From Bacteroidaceae bacterium (GTDB lineage Bacteria; Bacteroidota; Bacteroidia; Bacteroidales; Bacteroidaceae): a stretch of 35,234 nucleotides of DNA. The position numbers and the translations under genes were made by a program. The notes beneath the pieces are model-generated. The model had not been told where the DNA came from. It did not search any database and saw only the letters and a list, made by a program, of their open reading frames with translations. Shown here one piece after another: positions 12,630-21,014 of this stretch (the stretch's first letter is position 1; each line of letters opens with the position of its first letter). Location of the stretch: assembly GCA_017617315.1 (NCBI GenBank), contig JAFZWM010000015.1:1-35234 (forward strand). Direction: 5' to 3'.

Positions 12630-14999
12630 ATGAAAATCTTAAACATTATCATCGCAACAGCGATTTTGTGCCTCGTGCCAATCATGGCATTTGGACAGAC
12701 AACACAAACCATTCGCGGACAAGTAAGCGACATTGCATCGGGCGAACCGATGATTGGCGTGAGCATCGTTGTAGAAGATGCCGACAACTGCGCCACCACA
12801 TCCGACACCGACGGAAACTTCGTTATAACCCGAGTGCCCGTAGGCCGCCACTCCATCAGAGTGAGCTACGTAGGCTACGAGCCTCTAGTCTTGAAAGAGC
12901 AGCTCCTGTCATCTGGAAAAGAGATGGTTCTGAGCCTGAAGATGCACGAGAGCGTTGCCGAGCTTGGCGAGGTGGTTGTAAAGCCGCGCTCAAACAAGCA
13001 GATGCCGCTCAACGACATGGCTCAGGTTGGAGCACGAATGTTCAGCGTTGAAGAGGCAAACCGATATGCCGGCGGAATGGCCGACCCGGCGCGCACGGCT
13101 TCGATGTTTGCCGGAGTGGCTTCGGGCGGAGCAACAAACGGCATCAGCATACACGGAAACTCGCCGCAGATGCTGCAATGGCGAATAGAGGGCGTTGAGG
13201 TGAACAACCCAAACCACTTTGCCGACATAACAGGCGCAGGCGGCGGAGTATTCACCTCGCTGAACGGAACGGTTCTTGCCAACAGCGACTTCCTTACGGG
13301 AGCGATGCCTGCCGAGTTCGGCAACGCACTCTCCGGCGCATTCGACATGAAGATGCGCGCCGGAAACAACAACAAGCACGAGCACGCCATACAGATAGGA
13401 ACGCTTGGCGTTGACTTTGCCTCGGAAGGCCCGATAGGAAAGTCGAAAAACGGATGTCCGCGCGCTTCGTATCTGGTTAACTACCGATACAGTTTTCTGG
13501 AGATAGCAAAGAAGCTTCACGCTATAAACATGGAGAAGGAAACGCTCGACTATCAGGATTTGAGCGGAAAGATAAATCTGCCGACATGCAAGGCCGGAAC
13601 ATTCGCACTTTGGTTTACAGGACTGATTGACAGATACATAAACGAGATTCCCGACAAGGACGAATGGGAAACGCTTTGGGACATGAACGACTCGTGGTCG
13701 AACCAGAAGAACTGGGCTGGCGGACTGACGCACAACTACCGTTTCCGCAACGGCGGAACGCTTCACTCGAGCGTGGCATACACAGGCAACTATCAGAAGC
13801 TGAAGTGCAACGACTACGACGACAATCTTACGAAGAGTCCCGACATGCAGGGCAGAAGTCTGTCGTGGAACGTGATGGTCAGCGTTCAGTATCAGCACAA
13901 ATTCTCGTCAAGATACACCATGCAGAACGGATTCGACCATCAGCACCTCGACTTCAACACATGGCTCGACCATATTGCCGAGATTGGCGGCCCGCTGCTG
14001 CGCATCTACCAGTCGGAAGGCAACACGGGGCTTACACGCGCCTACACAAGCCACAAGATTGCACTAAGCCGCAGACTCTCGGCGGTAGCTGGCGCAAACG
14101 TCATGTGGTTCAACCTTAACGACCAATGGCTATTCGAGCCTCGCGCAAGCATAGAGTACAAGACATCGGCATCGAGCAGCGTGGCATTGGCCTACGCGCT
14201 TAACAGCCGAAAGGAGATGACCAGCACCTATTTCGTGCAGAAAGCCGACGACAACGGAAATGTCATCAACCCCAACAAGAATCTCGGACTCACACGCTCG
14301 CACCACATCTCGGCATCGTTCAGCCAGCGCCTTGGCGAGAATGCGATAATGAAGATTGAGCCTTACTGGCAATATCTTTTCGACGTTCCGGTAGAGGTCG
14401 GCTCAACCTATTCAATCCTAAACCACACCCTTTTCTATCAGGACAGGGCTCTTGTAAACGAAGGAGTTGGACGCAACTACGGAATAGACCTCACCCTTGA
14501 GCGATACCTTAAGGACGGACTCTACGGAATGTTTACGGCAACCCTCTTCAAGTCTGAATACCGCGACGCGCAGGGCGAATGGCACAACACGCGCCACGAC
14601 CGCACGTTCGTAACCAACATTCTGGGCGGAAAAGAGTGGATGGTTGGCAAGAGCAAGAAGAACGTCTTCGGATTTAACGGACGATTTACGCTGATGGGCG
14701 GCGACCGCTACACTCCGATGCCCGAGGGCCTTACGTTCGAGGATGTGATGAAGCGTCCAGACCGCTCCATTCCCGAAGACGGCGACAAGCCGTTCAGCAA
14801 GCAGATGGGACTTAACACAGGCTTTGCCTTCTCGGTAAAGTACACTTTCAACGGAAAGCGAAAGGCTACGCACCTCATTCTCGAATACCTGAAAGTGCGC
14901 TCGTTCCAAGGCAAGACATTCAACATAAAGACCCACGAAACCGAGGATAAGTTCACCTCACTCACCTTCCCTAACATAGCCTACAGAGTAGAATTTTAG
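12630..14999 (+). CDS. TonB-dependent outer-membrane receptor with carboxypeptidase-like N-domain
   Basis: The protein has 789 residues. A signal peptide ends near residue 22-23 (IMAFGQ). A CarboxypepD_reg-like domain (~27-112, IRGQVSDIASGEPMIGVSI) and a plug (~125-240, with GISIHGNSPQMLQWRIEGVE and NPNHFADITG) come before a beta-barrel that ends in YRVEF with a terminal Phe, as expected for BamA-dependent barrels. It would import a TonB-dependent ligand, but no SusD partner follows, so it is not a standard glycan-uptake pair. The ligand is unknown. A GNAT and a second barrel protein lie downstream but have their own promoter. Confidence 0.9.
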   Translation: MKILNIIIATAILCLVPIMAFGQTTQTIRGQVSDIASGEPMIGVSIVVEDADNCATTSDTDGNFVITRVPVGRHSIRVSYVGYEPLVLKEQLLSSGKEMVLSLKMHESVAELGEVVVKPRSNKQMPLNDMAQVGARMFSVEEANRYAGGMADPARTASMFAGVASGGATNGISIHGNSPQMLQWRIEGVEVNNPNHFADITGAGGGVFTSLNGTVLANSDFLTGAMPAEFGNALSGAFDMKMRAGNNNKHEHAIQIGTLGVDFASEGPIGKSKNGCPRASYLVNYRYSFLEIAKKLHAINMEKETLDYQDLSGKINLPTCKAGTFALWFTGLIDRYINEIPDKDEWETLWDMNDSWSNQKNWAGGLTHNYRFRNGGTLHSSVAYTGNYQKLKCNDYDDNLTKSPDMQGRSLSWNVMVSVQYQHKFSSRYTMQNGFDHQHLDFNTWLDHIAEIGGPLLRIYQSEGNTGLTRAYTSHKIALSRRLSAVAGANVMWFNLNDQWLFEPRASIEYKTSASSSVALAYALNSRKEMTSTYFVQKADDNGNVINPNKNLGLTRSHHISASFSQRLGENAIMKIEPYWQYLFDVPVEVGSTYSILNHTLFYQDRALVNEGVGRNYGIDLTLERYLKDGLYGMFTATLFKSEYRDAQGEWHNTRHDRTFVTNILGGKEWMVGKSKKNVFGFNGRFTLMGGDRYTPMPEGLTFEDVMKRPDRSIPEDGDKPFSKQMGLNTGFAFSVKYTFNGKRKATHLILEYLKVRSFQGKTFNIKTHETEDKFTSLTFPNIAYRVEF

Positions 15000-15009
15000 G
15001 GCATTTCTG

Positions 15010-15077
15010 CCGTTCATCACAAAAGCGCGCAGAATATCCCAGAAGCATACGGCAAAGAACTTTTTGGCTTAACTTTG
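15010..15077 (+). promoter_or_regulatory. Operator C and promoter
   Basis: CCGTTCATCACA starts at 15010, CAGAATATCCCA lies at 15030-15041, and the -7 box TAACTTTG lies at 15070-15077. The offsets are 60 bp and 30 bp, identical to regions A, D and F. The -33 TTG is not evident here, which would fit an activator-dependent promoter (inference). It precedes the GNAT/barrel/BamE-like operon. Confidence 0.65.
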
Positions 15078-15147
15078 CAAGCAGAATCGCAGGGCGGCGA
15101 GACAACTTCACTCCCCCAGGCGGTTCTGCATTTTAAACCCTTACAAG

Positions 15148-15672
15148 ATGGTTACAATGGAAACAGAAAGACTGATATTGCGACCGTGGCTCGATACCGA
15201 TGCCGACGCGCTTTTCAGGTACGCATCCGAGCCCGACATCGGAACCCGGGCGGGATGGCCTCCGCACAAAAGCATTGAAGAGAGCCTCAAGATTATACGC
15301 ACGGTATTCAACAGCCCTACCGTTTGGGCAATGGAACTTAAAGAAACGGGCGAGGCGATAGGCTCGATAGGCTACATGGAATCGTTCGAGCTTAACATTC
15401 CGGCACGACCGGGTGAGGCCATGGCTGGCTACTGGGTTGCAAAGCCCTATTGGAACAAGGGCATCTGCACCGAGGCTCTGGCCGAGATGATAAGACACAT
15501 AAGAAACACAACACAAATGCCGTCGCTCATCAGCTGCCACTTTACCGACAACCCTGCATCGGGGCGCGTGATGGAGAAATGCGGATTCATTCCGACAGGC
15601 GAGATAAGCATAGACGAAAATCAGCCGGGCGGCAAAGACCGTCCAATGAGAATACTGAGACTCGAATTTTAG
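15148..15672 (+). CDS. RimJ/RimL-type GNAT N-acetyltransferase
   Basis: The protein has 174 residues. It opens METERLILRPWLDTDADALF, the hallmark of the RimJ/RimL group. The acetyl-CoA region is AGYWVAKPYWNKGICTEAL and the C-terminal motif is NPASGRVMEKCGF. It would acetylate a protein N-terminus or a small amine; the substrate is unknown. An alternative start at 15157 (METERL) fits the family better than the extra MVT. It is first after operator C, with the outer-membrane barrel gene 15 bases downstream. Confidence 0.85.
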   Translation: MVTMETERLILRPWLDTDADALFRYASEPDIGTRAGWPPHKSIEESLKIIRTVFNSPTVWAMELKETGEAIGSIGYMESFELNIPARPGEAMAGYWVAKPYWNKGICTEALAEMIRHIRNTTQMPSLISCHFTDNPASGRVMEKCGFIPTGEISIDENQPGGKDRPMRILRLEF

Positions 15673-15687
15673 TATCATCCCCCGAAA

Positions 15688-17817
15688 ATGAGAAAACTTC
15701 TATATATCACGGCCTTGGCTTTAACAGAAACAGCGGCCATGGCCAACACACAAACGCAGCAAGACACAATTGAATGGGTAAGCAAGATGCTGGAGTTAAA
15801 GGAGGTCGTCGTCCGTGGCGACCTTCCTAACACTCGGCTGAAAGGCAACGCCATGATTACGCGCATTGACGGAACGCCGCTTGCCAAATCGGGTACTGCC
15901 GACGAACTGCTGCTGAAAGTGCCGGGAATGACCGGCAACGAGGACAAGCTCGAGGTTATAGGAAAGGGCGAACCGCTCATCTACCTTAACGGCCGTCTGC
16001 TGCGCGATGCCGGCGAGCTGAAGCGTCTGCGGAGCGAAGACATACGCGACGTTGAGGTAATAAACAATCCCGGAGCGCGCTACAACGCAACCGTAAAGGC
16101 GGTTGTGAGGATTCGCACAAAGCGGCAGAAGGGCGACGGATTCAGCCTCGACCTTACGGCTACCGACGAGCAGGACCTTCGCTACGGCTTTAACATGCCC
16201 CGCGGAAAGGTGGGCGTGAACTACCGCACAAACGGAATAGACGTGTTCGCATCGGCCTACTACTTTCATCAAGACTTCCGCCAATACAGCACTCTCAAGG
16301 AAATCACGACAACGCCCGGCAGAACCTTCTGCCAAGACGGGCCGTACACCATGACGTGGTATCACAACGACATTACTTACACCGCCGGAACAAACTGGCA
16401 GATTTCAGACTCACACTCGGTTGGAGTGAGAGCCGACCTCATGCAATATTTCGACGGTAAAAACAAGGTTATCTATGACGAAGACGTTTACATCGACAAC
16501 AATAAAACCGACCATCTCTACTCCGACCAGACAAACCGCGAGACGAAGCCTCTGGGCATCCTTACAAATGCCTACTACAACGGCACGGCGGGCAAGCTGG
16601 GCATCGACCTCAATGTCGATTTCATGCGCACGCAGACCAATACCGACCGCTACAACGTGGAGACGAGCCTTCTGAACAACGACTACATCCTGAGCAAGTC
16701 GGGCACCAAGAGCCGCCTGTATGCCGCCAAGCTCGTGCTCTCCTACCCCGTGTGGAAGGGCAGCCTTGAGGCTGGAACGGAGATGACCTTCGTAAGACGG
16801 CACAACTCTTATTGGATTGACAAGCCGTCAATACCCGATACCGATGCCGACATAAAAGAAGACAACATAGCCGCCTTTGCCGAGTATGGATGCGACTTCG
16901 GGAAAGCCGGAAGCGCAAGCATCGGAATGCGCTACGAGCACACTCTGTTCGACTACGACGATGCTCGGGCAAACGATTTTCTGCACCGTCCGCAAGACGA
17001 GTTTTTCCCTACGGCTTCGTATTCGGTAAGCCTCGGAAAGATTCAGGCTGCGCTGGCATACAGCCTCAAGACCAGCCGCCCGAGTTTCTTTGCCATGAAC
17101 GATGCCGTAACGTACATAAGCCGCTATTCGCTTCAGGCAGGAAACTCGCAACTGCTTAACGAGCGCATGCGCGACCTCACGCTAAACCTGTCGTGGAAGT
17201 GGCTCACGCTGTCGGCATCATACGAGCGCAGCAAGAACGCCATAACGCAATGGTCGTTCCTACGCGACAACGACGTGGCTCTGGTAAAGCACATCAACCT
17301 TGCCGAGCCTTACGACAATTACAGCACATACATCTCGGCAACGCCAAGAATCGGGATATGGTCGCTAAACGCCACGGCCGGAATAGACAAGCCTCATCTT
17401 AGCATGACGCTCGACGACGGCCGCCGCCAGTCGTTCAACAAGCCCACATACACGGTCAACGCCTTCAACACCATAAGCCTGAAGCATGGCTGGCAGTTCG
17501 ACCTCAACCTTATGTTCCAGTCGCGCGGTCAGGACATGAACTTCTACAACAACTACGACAAGATTCGCCTTGGCATCGTAGCCCAGAAGACTCTGCTGAA
17601 AGACAAATCGCTAACCATCCGTGCCGCCGTGCTCGATGTGCTTCAGCGAAGCGGAATGAACGAATACGGCGACATGGGCTACTATCAGATTTGGCAGACA
17701 AACAAATATTCGCGCCACAAGCTGCATCTGTCGCTCTTCTACCGCCTTAACTCGGCCCGAAGCAAATACAAGGGCACGGGCGCAGGAAAGGACGCTCAGA
17801 ACAGAATGAAATCATAA
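15688..17817 (+). CDS. Outer-membrane beta-barrel protein with plug (TonB-receptor-like)
   Basis: The protein has 709 residues. A short signal region (MRKLLYITALALTETAAMAN) leads to a plug-like domain (~33-150, with LKEVVVRGDLPNTRLKGNAM, LLLKVPGM, IYLNGRLLRD, VEVINNPGARY), then barrel strands. This is the OMP_b-brl_3 type of Bacteroidetes receptor, lacking the N-terminal carboxypeptidase-like domain seen in the gene at 12630. No SusD is present. It is probably co-transcribed with the GNAT before it and the BamE-like lipoprotein after it. The ligand is unknown. Confidence 0.87.
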   Translation: MRKLLYITALALTETAAMANTQTQQDTIEWVSKMLELKEVVVRGDLPNTRLKGNAMITRIDGTPLAKSGTADELLLKVPGMTGNEDKLEVIGKGEPLIYLNGRLLRDAGELKRLRSEDIRDVEVINNPGARYNATVKAVVRIRTKRQKGDGFSLDLTATDEQDLRYGFNMPRGKVGVNYRTNGIDVFASAYYFHQDFRQYSTLKEITTTPGRTFCQDGPYTMTWYHNDITYTAGTNWQISDSHSVGVRADLMQYFDGKNKVIYDEDVYIDNNKTDHLYSDQTNRETKPLGILTNAYYNGTAGKLGIDLNVDFMRTQTNTDRYNVETSLLNNDYILSKSGTKSRLYAAKLVLSYPVWKGSLEAGTEMTFVRRHNSYWIDKPSIPDTDADIKEDNIAAFAEYGCDFGKAGSASIGMRYEHTLFDYDDARANDFLHRPQDEFFPTASYSVSLGKIQAALAYSLKTSRPSFFAMNDAVTYISRYSLQAGNSQLLNERMRDLTLNLSWKWLTLSASYERSKNAITQWSFLRDNDVALVKHINLAEPYDNYSTYISATPRIGIWSLNATAGIDKPHLSMTLDDGRRQSFNKPTYTVNAFNTISLKHGWQFDLNLMFQSRGQDMNFYNNYDKIRLGIVAQKTLLKDKSLTIRAAVLDVLQRSGMNEYGDMGYYQIWQTNKYSRHKLHLSLFYRLNSARSKYKGTGAGKDAQNRMKS

Positions 17818-17837
17818 CAACAAGAAAAACAGAAAAG

Positions 17838-18143
17838 ATGAATACAATACAGATTGAATCGCTATTTTTGGCGCTCGGACTCGGCTTCAGCAGCTGCATC
17901 TCGACGCGCGACACCGCAAGGCTGAACAAGGTAGAAATTGGCATGACGAAGGAGGAGGTAAGCAATCTTCTGGGCAAGCCTCGGTTCAGGAATGCCAACG
18001 AAAGCTGCGAGGAATGGGGCTACCGAAAGTATGTTGGCGAGATTGCCGACCCCGAGGAGATGATTTTTACCGTCGTCTTCGATAGCGAAGGAAAGGTTAC
18101 CGCCTACAACTCGGCAAAGGCTCATCCGCACCACCGTCCTTAA
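17838..18143 (+). CDS. BamE/SmpA-like lipoprotein
   Basis: The protein has 101 residues. A lipobox FSSC (Cys20) follows a short signal. The motif KVEIGMTKEEVSNLLGKPRF matches the SmpA/OmlA (BamE) fold, and EWGYRKYVG plus VVFDSEGKVTAYN complete the small alpha-beta domain. Such proteins sit in the outer membrane, and BamE aids barrel assembly; many paralogs have unknown roles. It lies 20 bases after the barrel gene, so a role in assembling or stabilising that barrel is possible (inference). A strong terminator follows. Confidence 0.8.
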   Translation: MNTIQIESLFLALGLGFSSCISTRDTARLNKVEIGMTKEEVSNLLGKPRFRNANESCEEWGYRKYVGEIADPEEMIFTVVFDSEGKVTAYNSAKAHPHHRP

Positions 18144-18244
18144 CGGTCTGAACGCTTCCCCACCCGAAGCGGACGACAGCAATCATACGACAGAAAAAAT
18201 ACGACTTGTTTTATTAAAGTTTCAAATTAACCTAAACTCAAAGG

Positions 18245-18287
18245 CTTGCAATCGCGTTTTCCCCATGCGGTTGCAAGTTTTCTTTTT
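18245..18287 (+). terminator. Intrinsic terminator of the 15148-18143 operon
   Basis: CTTGCAATCGC (18245-18255) pairs with GCGGTTGCAAG (18267-18277) over 11 bp with one G-U, then TTTTCTTTTT. The nominal ATG at 18265 of the next reading frame lies in this hairpin. Confidence 0.92.
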
Positions 18288-18288
18288 C

Positions 18289-19188
18289 GTGTGTACGGCT
18301 TGCATCCTTCTTTTCGGCAAGAATCCGCAACGGTTCTTCCCACGTGCCCGAACTCGCTTCATCCGCTACGAAGGAAGAGAGGAAAAGGTCGGTAGGGAAA
18401 TGAACGTTATCAAGGACGTGACATTCGAGGGTGCCATCCTTCAGCAGGTTCGAAGCACAATCGACTATCTGGAAACCCAGGTTAGTGAACACTCTTTCCT
18501 TGGTGAACATGGTGTGTTCGTTACTCGTCGCAACTACTCAAAGTATGCCATACAAGAGATGGTGGTAAATAGTTGTTGCCACAGAGCCTACAATATCAAG
18601 GGTACAGAGATACAGATAAAGATGTTCGACGACCGTATCGTCTTCGAGACTCCAGGCGACTTGCCAGGATTGGTACGACCAGACAACATTCGTCATACCC
18701 ATTTCTCTCGCAATCCAAAGATAGCCCAATATCTAAAGGCATACAAATACGTCAAGGAGTTTGGCGAGGGTATTGACCGTATCTGTAGCGAGTTGGAAAC
18801 TAAAGGTTGCACCATCCCATCATTCCATGCCGATGCCTTCATCCTAAAGGCAACATTGATGGCAGAGTGGACAACAGAAAAGGAGTTTGACAAACAAAGT
18901 ACTACTAAAGAAGAACTGGGTACTACCCAGAAAGATAATACGATAAATGGCACGGTAAATCTCCGAGTTAATAATGCGGAACTTACTGATAGACAACGTA
19001 AAATTTATGAGGTAATAAAAAATGGCACGGTAAATGGCACGGTAAATGCGCAAAATTTATCCGTAGTTTTAGGCGTAAGTCTTAGAACTACTAAACGAGA
19101 ACTATATGTTCTACGTGATATGAATCTCATCCAATTTGTAGGGAGTGACAAGACTGGACATTGGGAAATTGTTAATCAGGAGCAATAG
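18289..19188 (+). pseudogene. Truncated RecG-C/AlbA_2-type ATP-binding protein (N-terminus missing)
   Basis: The frame carries the C-terminal half of the Bacteroidetes family annotated as AlbA_2/AAA_4 or RecG-C-like ATP-binding proteins. FGKNPQRFFPRARTRFIRYEG is followed by a GHKL-like part (AIQEMVVNSCCHRAYNIKG, FDDRIVFETPGDLPGLV, FGEGIDRICSEL) and a C-terminal winged helix (~240-305). The AlbA_2 domain (about 200 residues) that should precede FGKNP is absent, because the homology begins directly after the terminator T-run at 18287. The only upstream ATG (18265) is inside the hairpin, and the next is at 18400. Between the domains, NGTVN is repeated (DNA unit ATGGCACGGTAA). The product is probably inactive unless expressed from an internal start. 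Confidence 0.75.
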
Positions 19189-19300
19189 CCATTTGTAAGT
19201 AACGAAAAAGAGTTTCAATGAAAACGTGTTCGAGTACAGGCCATAAAGACACCAGTTCATGGTGATTTTAATACCATAAACCAAAATGATTTATACTTCT

Positions 19301-19416
19301 ATGAAATATATTTTTGCCATATTGCTGATGTTATGTACCAATGCCTATACTTTTGGGCAAGCAACACATAACATTCATGTCGATTTCACCTATCCTGTAA
19401 ACGACGGCATAATGAT
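19301..19416 (+). pseudogene. 5' remnant of a secreted-protein gene cut by IS debris
   Basis: MKYIFAILLMLCTNAYTFGQ is a good signal peptide, followed by about 17 residues (ATHNIHVDFTYP...). From ~19417 the sequence becomes the antisense of an IS982-type transposase, and the frame ends at 19477. Only the first ~38 residues of the original gene remain. The family cannot be named. Confidence 0.55.
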
Positions 19417-19689
19417 ATTGTATGAAACTGCGTTCGGAAAATCCTTTCTTAGCTGCGTCAGAATACAGTTCAGATAATACTCCTTAAACGTCTTGTATGT
19501 GCCGAAATGATAGCACACGAGGATGGTCATAATCTCGCTTTCGCAGAGTTTTCCTTTGTGGTTTCTGCGGCGTTTTCCGCTACTGTGTTGAGATGGCAAA
19601 CGGAGGTTATTCTTCAATTCTTCGTTCAAATTTTTGTCAAACTCGTCGATAATACAGAAAATTTCTGTAATTTTGTCATTGGTAATCAT
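19417..19689 (-). mobile_element. IS982-type transposase, N-terminal fragment
   Basis: On the minus strand an ORF starts MITNDKITEIFCIIDEFD at 19689 and continues with GKRRRNHKGKLCESEIMTIL, FGTYKTFKEYYL and RKDFPNAVSYN, the conserved start of IS982-family (Bacteroidales type) transposases. Homology stops near 19417 after about 91 residues; a full enzyme is about 290-300. The catalytic DDE region is missing, so it is inactive. No terminal inverted repeat could be defined next to the start. Confidence 0.8.
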
Positions 19690-19695
19690 ATTATT

Positions 19696-20175
19696 ATGGG
19701 TAAGAAAGTAATATGTTTCATTTTTTATTATTTCGTTATAGTGTATTCTTTTGGACAAGATATGTATACGGAAAAAATAAAGTGGGAGGAGCATGTTGAG
19801 TCTGTTTCCTATGTTGATACATGCGATATTGTATTAGCGATAAAACATGGATATCGTTATAAGCCACGTTATTATACTAAAATGTTAATCAATAGTGAAT
19901 ATTCTTTTTTCTGTATTTTTGTTTCTATTGGTTCTGGTATTCCTAGTTGGGGAATTTCTGTTTATATAAAAAATGATAATCATTGGAATATGATTGCAAG
20001 AGGGGCTGTGGTAAGGCCTGTTTATGCCCTAACCGCACGGTTTAGTGCCAATGAAGATAAAATTTTATTTTTTACGGTTTCTTCTGGTGCAGATAAGGTT
20101 TCATCCGTTTTAAAGTCTTTGGTTGAAAAAGAGGAAGAAATAGGAGAGTTGTCTCTTGGTAAATTCTTGCATTAA
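19696..20175 (+). CDS. Small secreted protein of unknown function
   Basis: The protein has 159 residues. The signal peptide MGKKVICFIFYYFVIVYSFG probably ends near FGQ (residues 19-21). The mature part is mostly beta-rich (YSFFCIFVSIGSGIPSWGIS, HWNMIARGAVVRPVYALTAR). No family is recognised. It starts 6 bases after the antisense transposase fragment, and a TAATTTTG box at 19668-19675 within that fragment could be its -7 element. Composition is AT-rich. It is flanked by IS982-type fragments on both sides and may be cargo or simply a survivor between decayed copies. Confidence 0.6.
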   Translation: MGKKVICFIFYYFVIVYSFGQDMYTEKIKWEEHVESVSYVDTCDIVLAIKHGYRYKPRYYTKMLINSEYSFFCIFVSIGSGIPSWGISVYIKNDNHWNMIARGAVVRPVYALTARFSANEDKILFFTVSSGADKVSSVLKSLVEKEEEIGELSLGKFLH

Positions 20176-20285
20176 ATAGTCATCCCTTAAAAAGTATATT
20201 TCATCGAGATGCTATTGCAAAATAGCATCTTGAACACTTTTTTGACCAAATCTAAAAATACGCCAGTTCGGGATAAGATTACAGT

Positions 20286-20558
20286 TCAAACAGTCAAATG
20301 TCTTGAGTTTTCCACATGCACAGGCAACGCATCAGGCTTGTTGTCGAAGAAGCAATACGCAGTAAGTGCCGAGCAGATGTTCATGATGAAGTTGTGTATA
20401 GAACGATGACGTGAATGCACAAGATTAGCCTTGGTTTTAAGCAGCTCGTTAATGCACTCGATGATATATCTTTTCCTGAGCATAATCTTTTCTTCAATCG
20501 ACATGAGTTTGTTCTTTATGTTCGCCTTGAGTCCATGTACGAGATATGCCAGCTCGGC
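20286..20558 (-). mobile_element. IS982-type transposase, C-terminal fragment
   Basis: On the minus strand the open frame runs from 20558 to a TGA at 20288-20286. It reads ...GLKANIKNKLMSIEEKIM, LRKRYIIECINELLK, HSRHRSIHNFIMN, ALTAYCFFDNKP, the conserved C-terminus of IS982-type transposases. A TAA at 20561-20559 closes the frame on its upstream side. On the minus strand this C-terminal piece lies before the N-terminal piece at 19417-19689, so the two come from two element copies (or a rearrangement), not from one interrupted copy. The element's end may extend to ~20209. Confidence 0.8.
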
Positions 20559-20669
20559 TTAATTTCGATAATATTCGTTTCCTTGGCAACAGAATACTAT
20601 CGAATTTACGATATTGAACGGCTATGGATTGGCTACCTTCGTAAAATAAAGATAAACAGTTGTGGCATA

Positions 20670-20878
20670 CATACGGCTTATTATCGGCTTGCTTGCCCGA
20701 ATCTTCCTCGTAGCTTGAACGAACCCTGAACGAACCCTGAACGTATCTTGAACGTACCTTCCCCGTAGCTACCCCGTTCCTACTCCCTTGCTACCCACTC
20801 GCTATCGGCTTACTTCAACGAACCCTGAACGTACCTTCCGGCTTACTTGAATTTACCTTGAAAGTAAGTTGCGGCTTG
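20670..20878. repeat. Array of about 19 degenerate 11-bp units
   Basis: The whole stretch divides without gaps into 11-bp units of the form CTTGAACGTAC. Examples are CTTGAACGAAC (20714), CCTGAACGAAC (20725), CCTGAACGTAT (20736), CTTGAACGTAC (20747), CTTCCCCGTAG (20758), CTACCCCGTTC (20769) and CTTGAAAGTAA (20857). Units vary while the period is kept. It is the same family as CTTGGACGTAC at 378-420. The array is non-coding and lies between the IS982 fragment and operator D. The stretch 20559-20669 before it shows no gene. Confidence 0.85.
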
Positions 20879-20888
20879 TAAAATACTA

Positions 20889-20921
20889 TTTTTCAACTTT
20901 CAACTTTCAATTCTCAATTTT
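20889..20921. repeat. TTTCAACTTTCAATT short repeats
   Basis: Overlapping copies of TTTCAACTTTCAA and TTCTCAATTTT follow the 11-bp array, mirroring the order seen at 367-575. Confidence 0.6.
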
Positions 20922-20922
20922 C

Positions 20923-20990
20923 CCACTCATCACAAACCCTAACAGAATATCCCAGAAACTTGCATTTGGCCTTTTCTTATCGTACTTTTG
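20923..20990 (+). promoter_or_regulatory. Operator D and promoter of the PhzF operon
   Basis: CCACTCATCACA starts at 20923, CAGAATATCCCA lies at 20943-20954, -33 TTG at 20960-20962 and -7 TACTTTTG at 20983-20990. Offsets (60, 30 and 23 bp) equal those of region A. Confidence 0.7.
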
Positions 20991-21014
20991 CAAAAACACT
21001 TAACTCAAAAGCAA

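Noticed and set aside
12990-13898. 302-residue ORF on the minus strand
   Set aside because: It is antisense to the TonB-dependent receptor and has no recognisable features. Long shadow ORFs are expected in this GC-richer codon pattern.
12630-17817. SusC/SusD glycan-utilisation locus
   Set aside because: Two TonB-receptor-like barrels are present, but there is no SusD-type lipoprotein or glycoside hydrolase beside them.
18265-18288. ATG at 18265 as the true start of the RecG-C-like gene
   Set aside because: It lies inside the terminator stem-loop, and the first eight residues come from the hairpin and T-run, not from the family.
20209-20409. 66-residue ORF on the + strand
   Set aside because: It is antisense to the C-terminal IS982-type transposase fragment, which explains the sequence.
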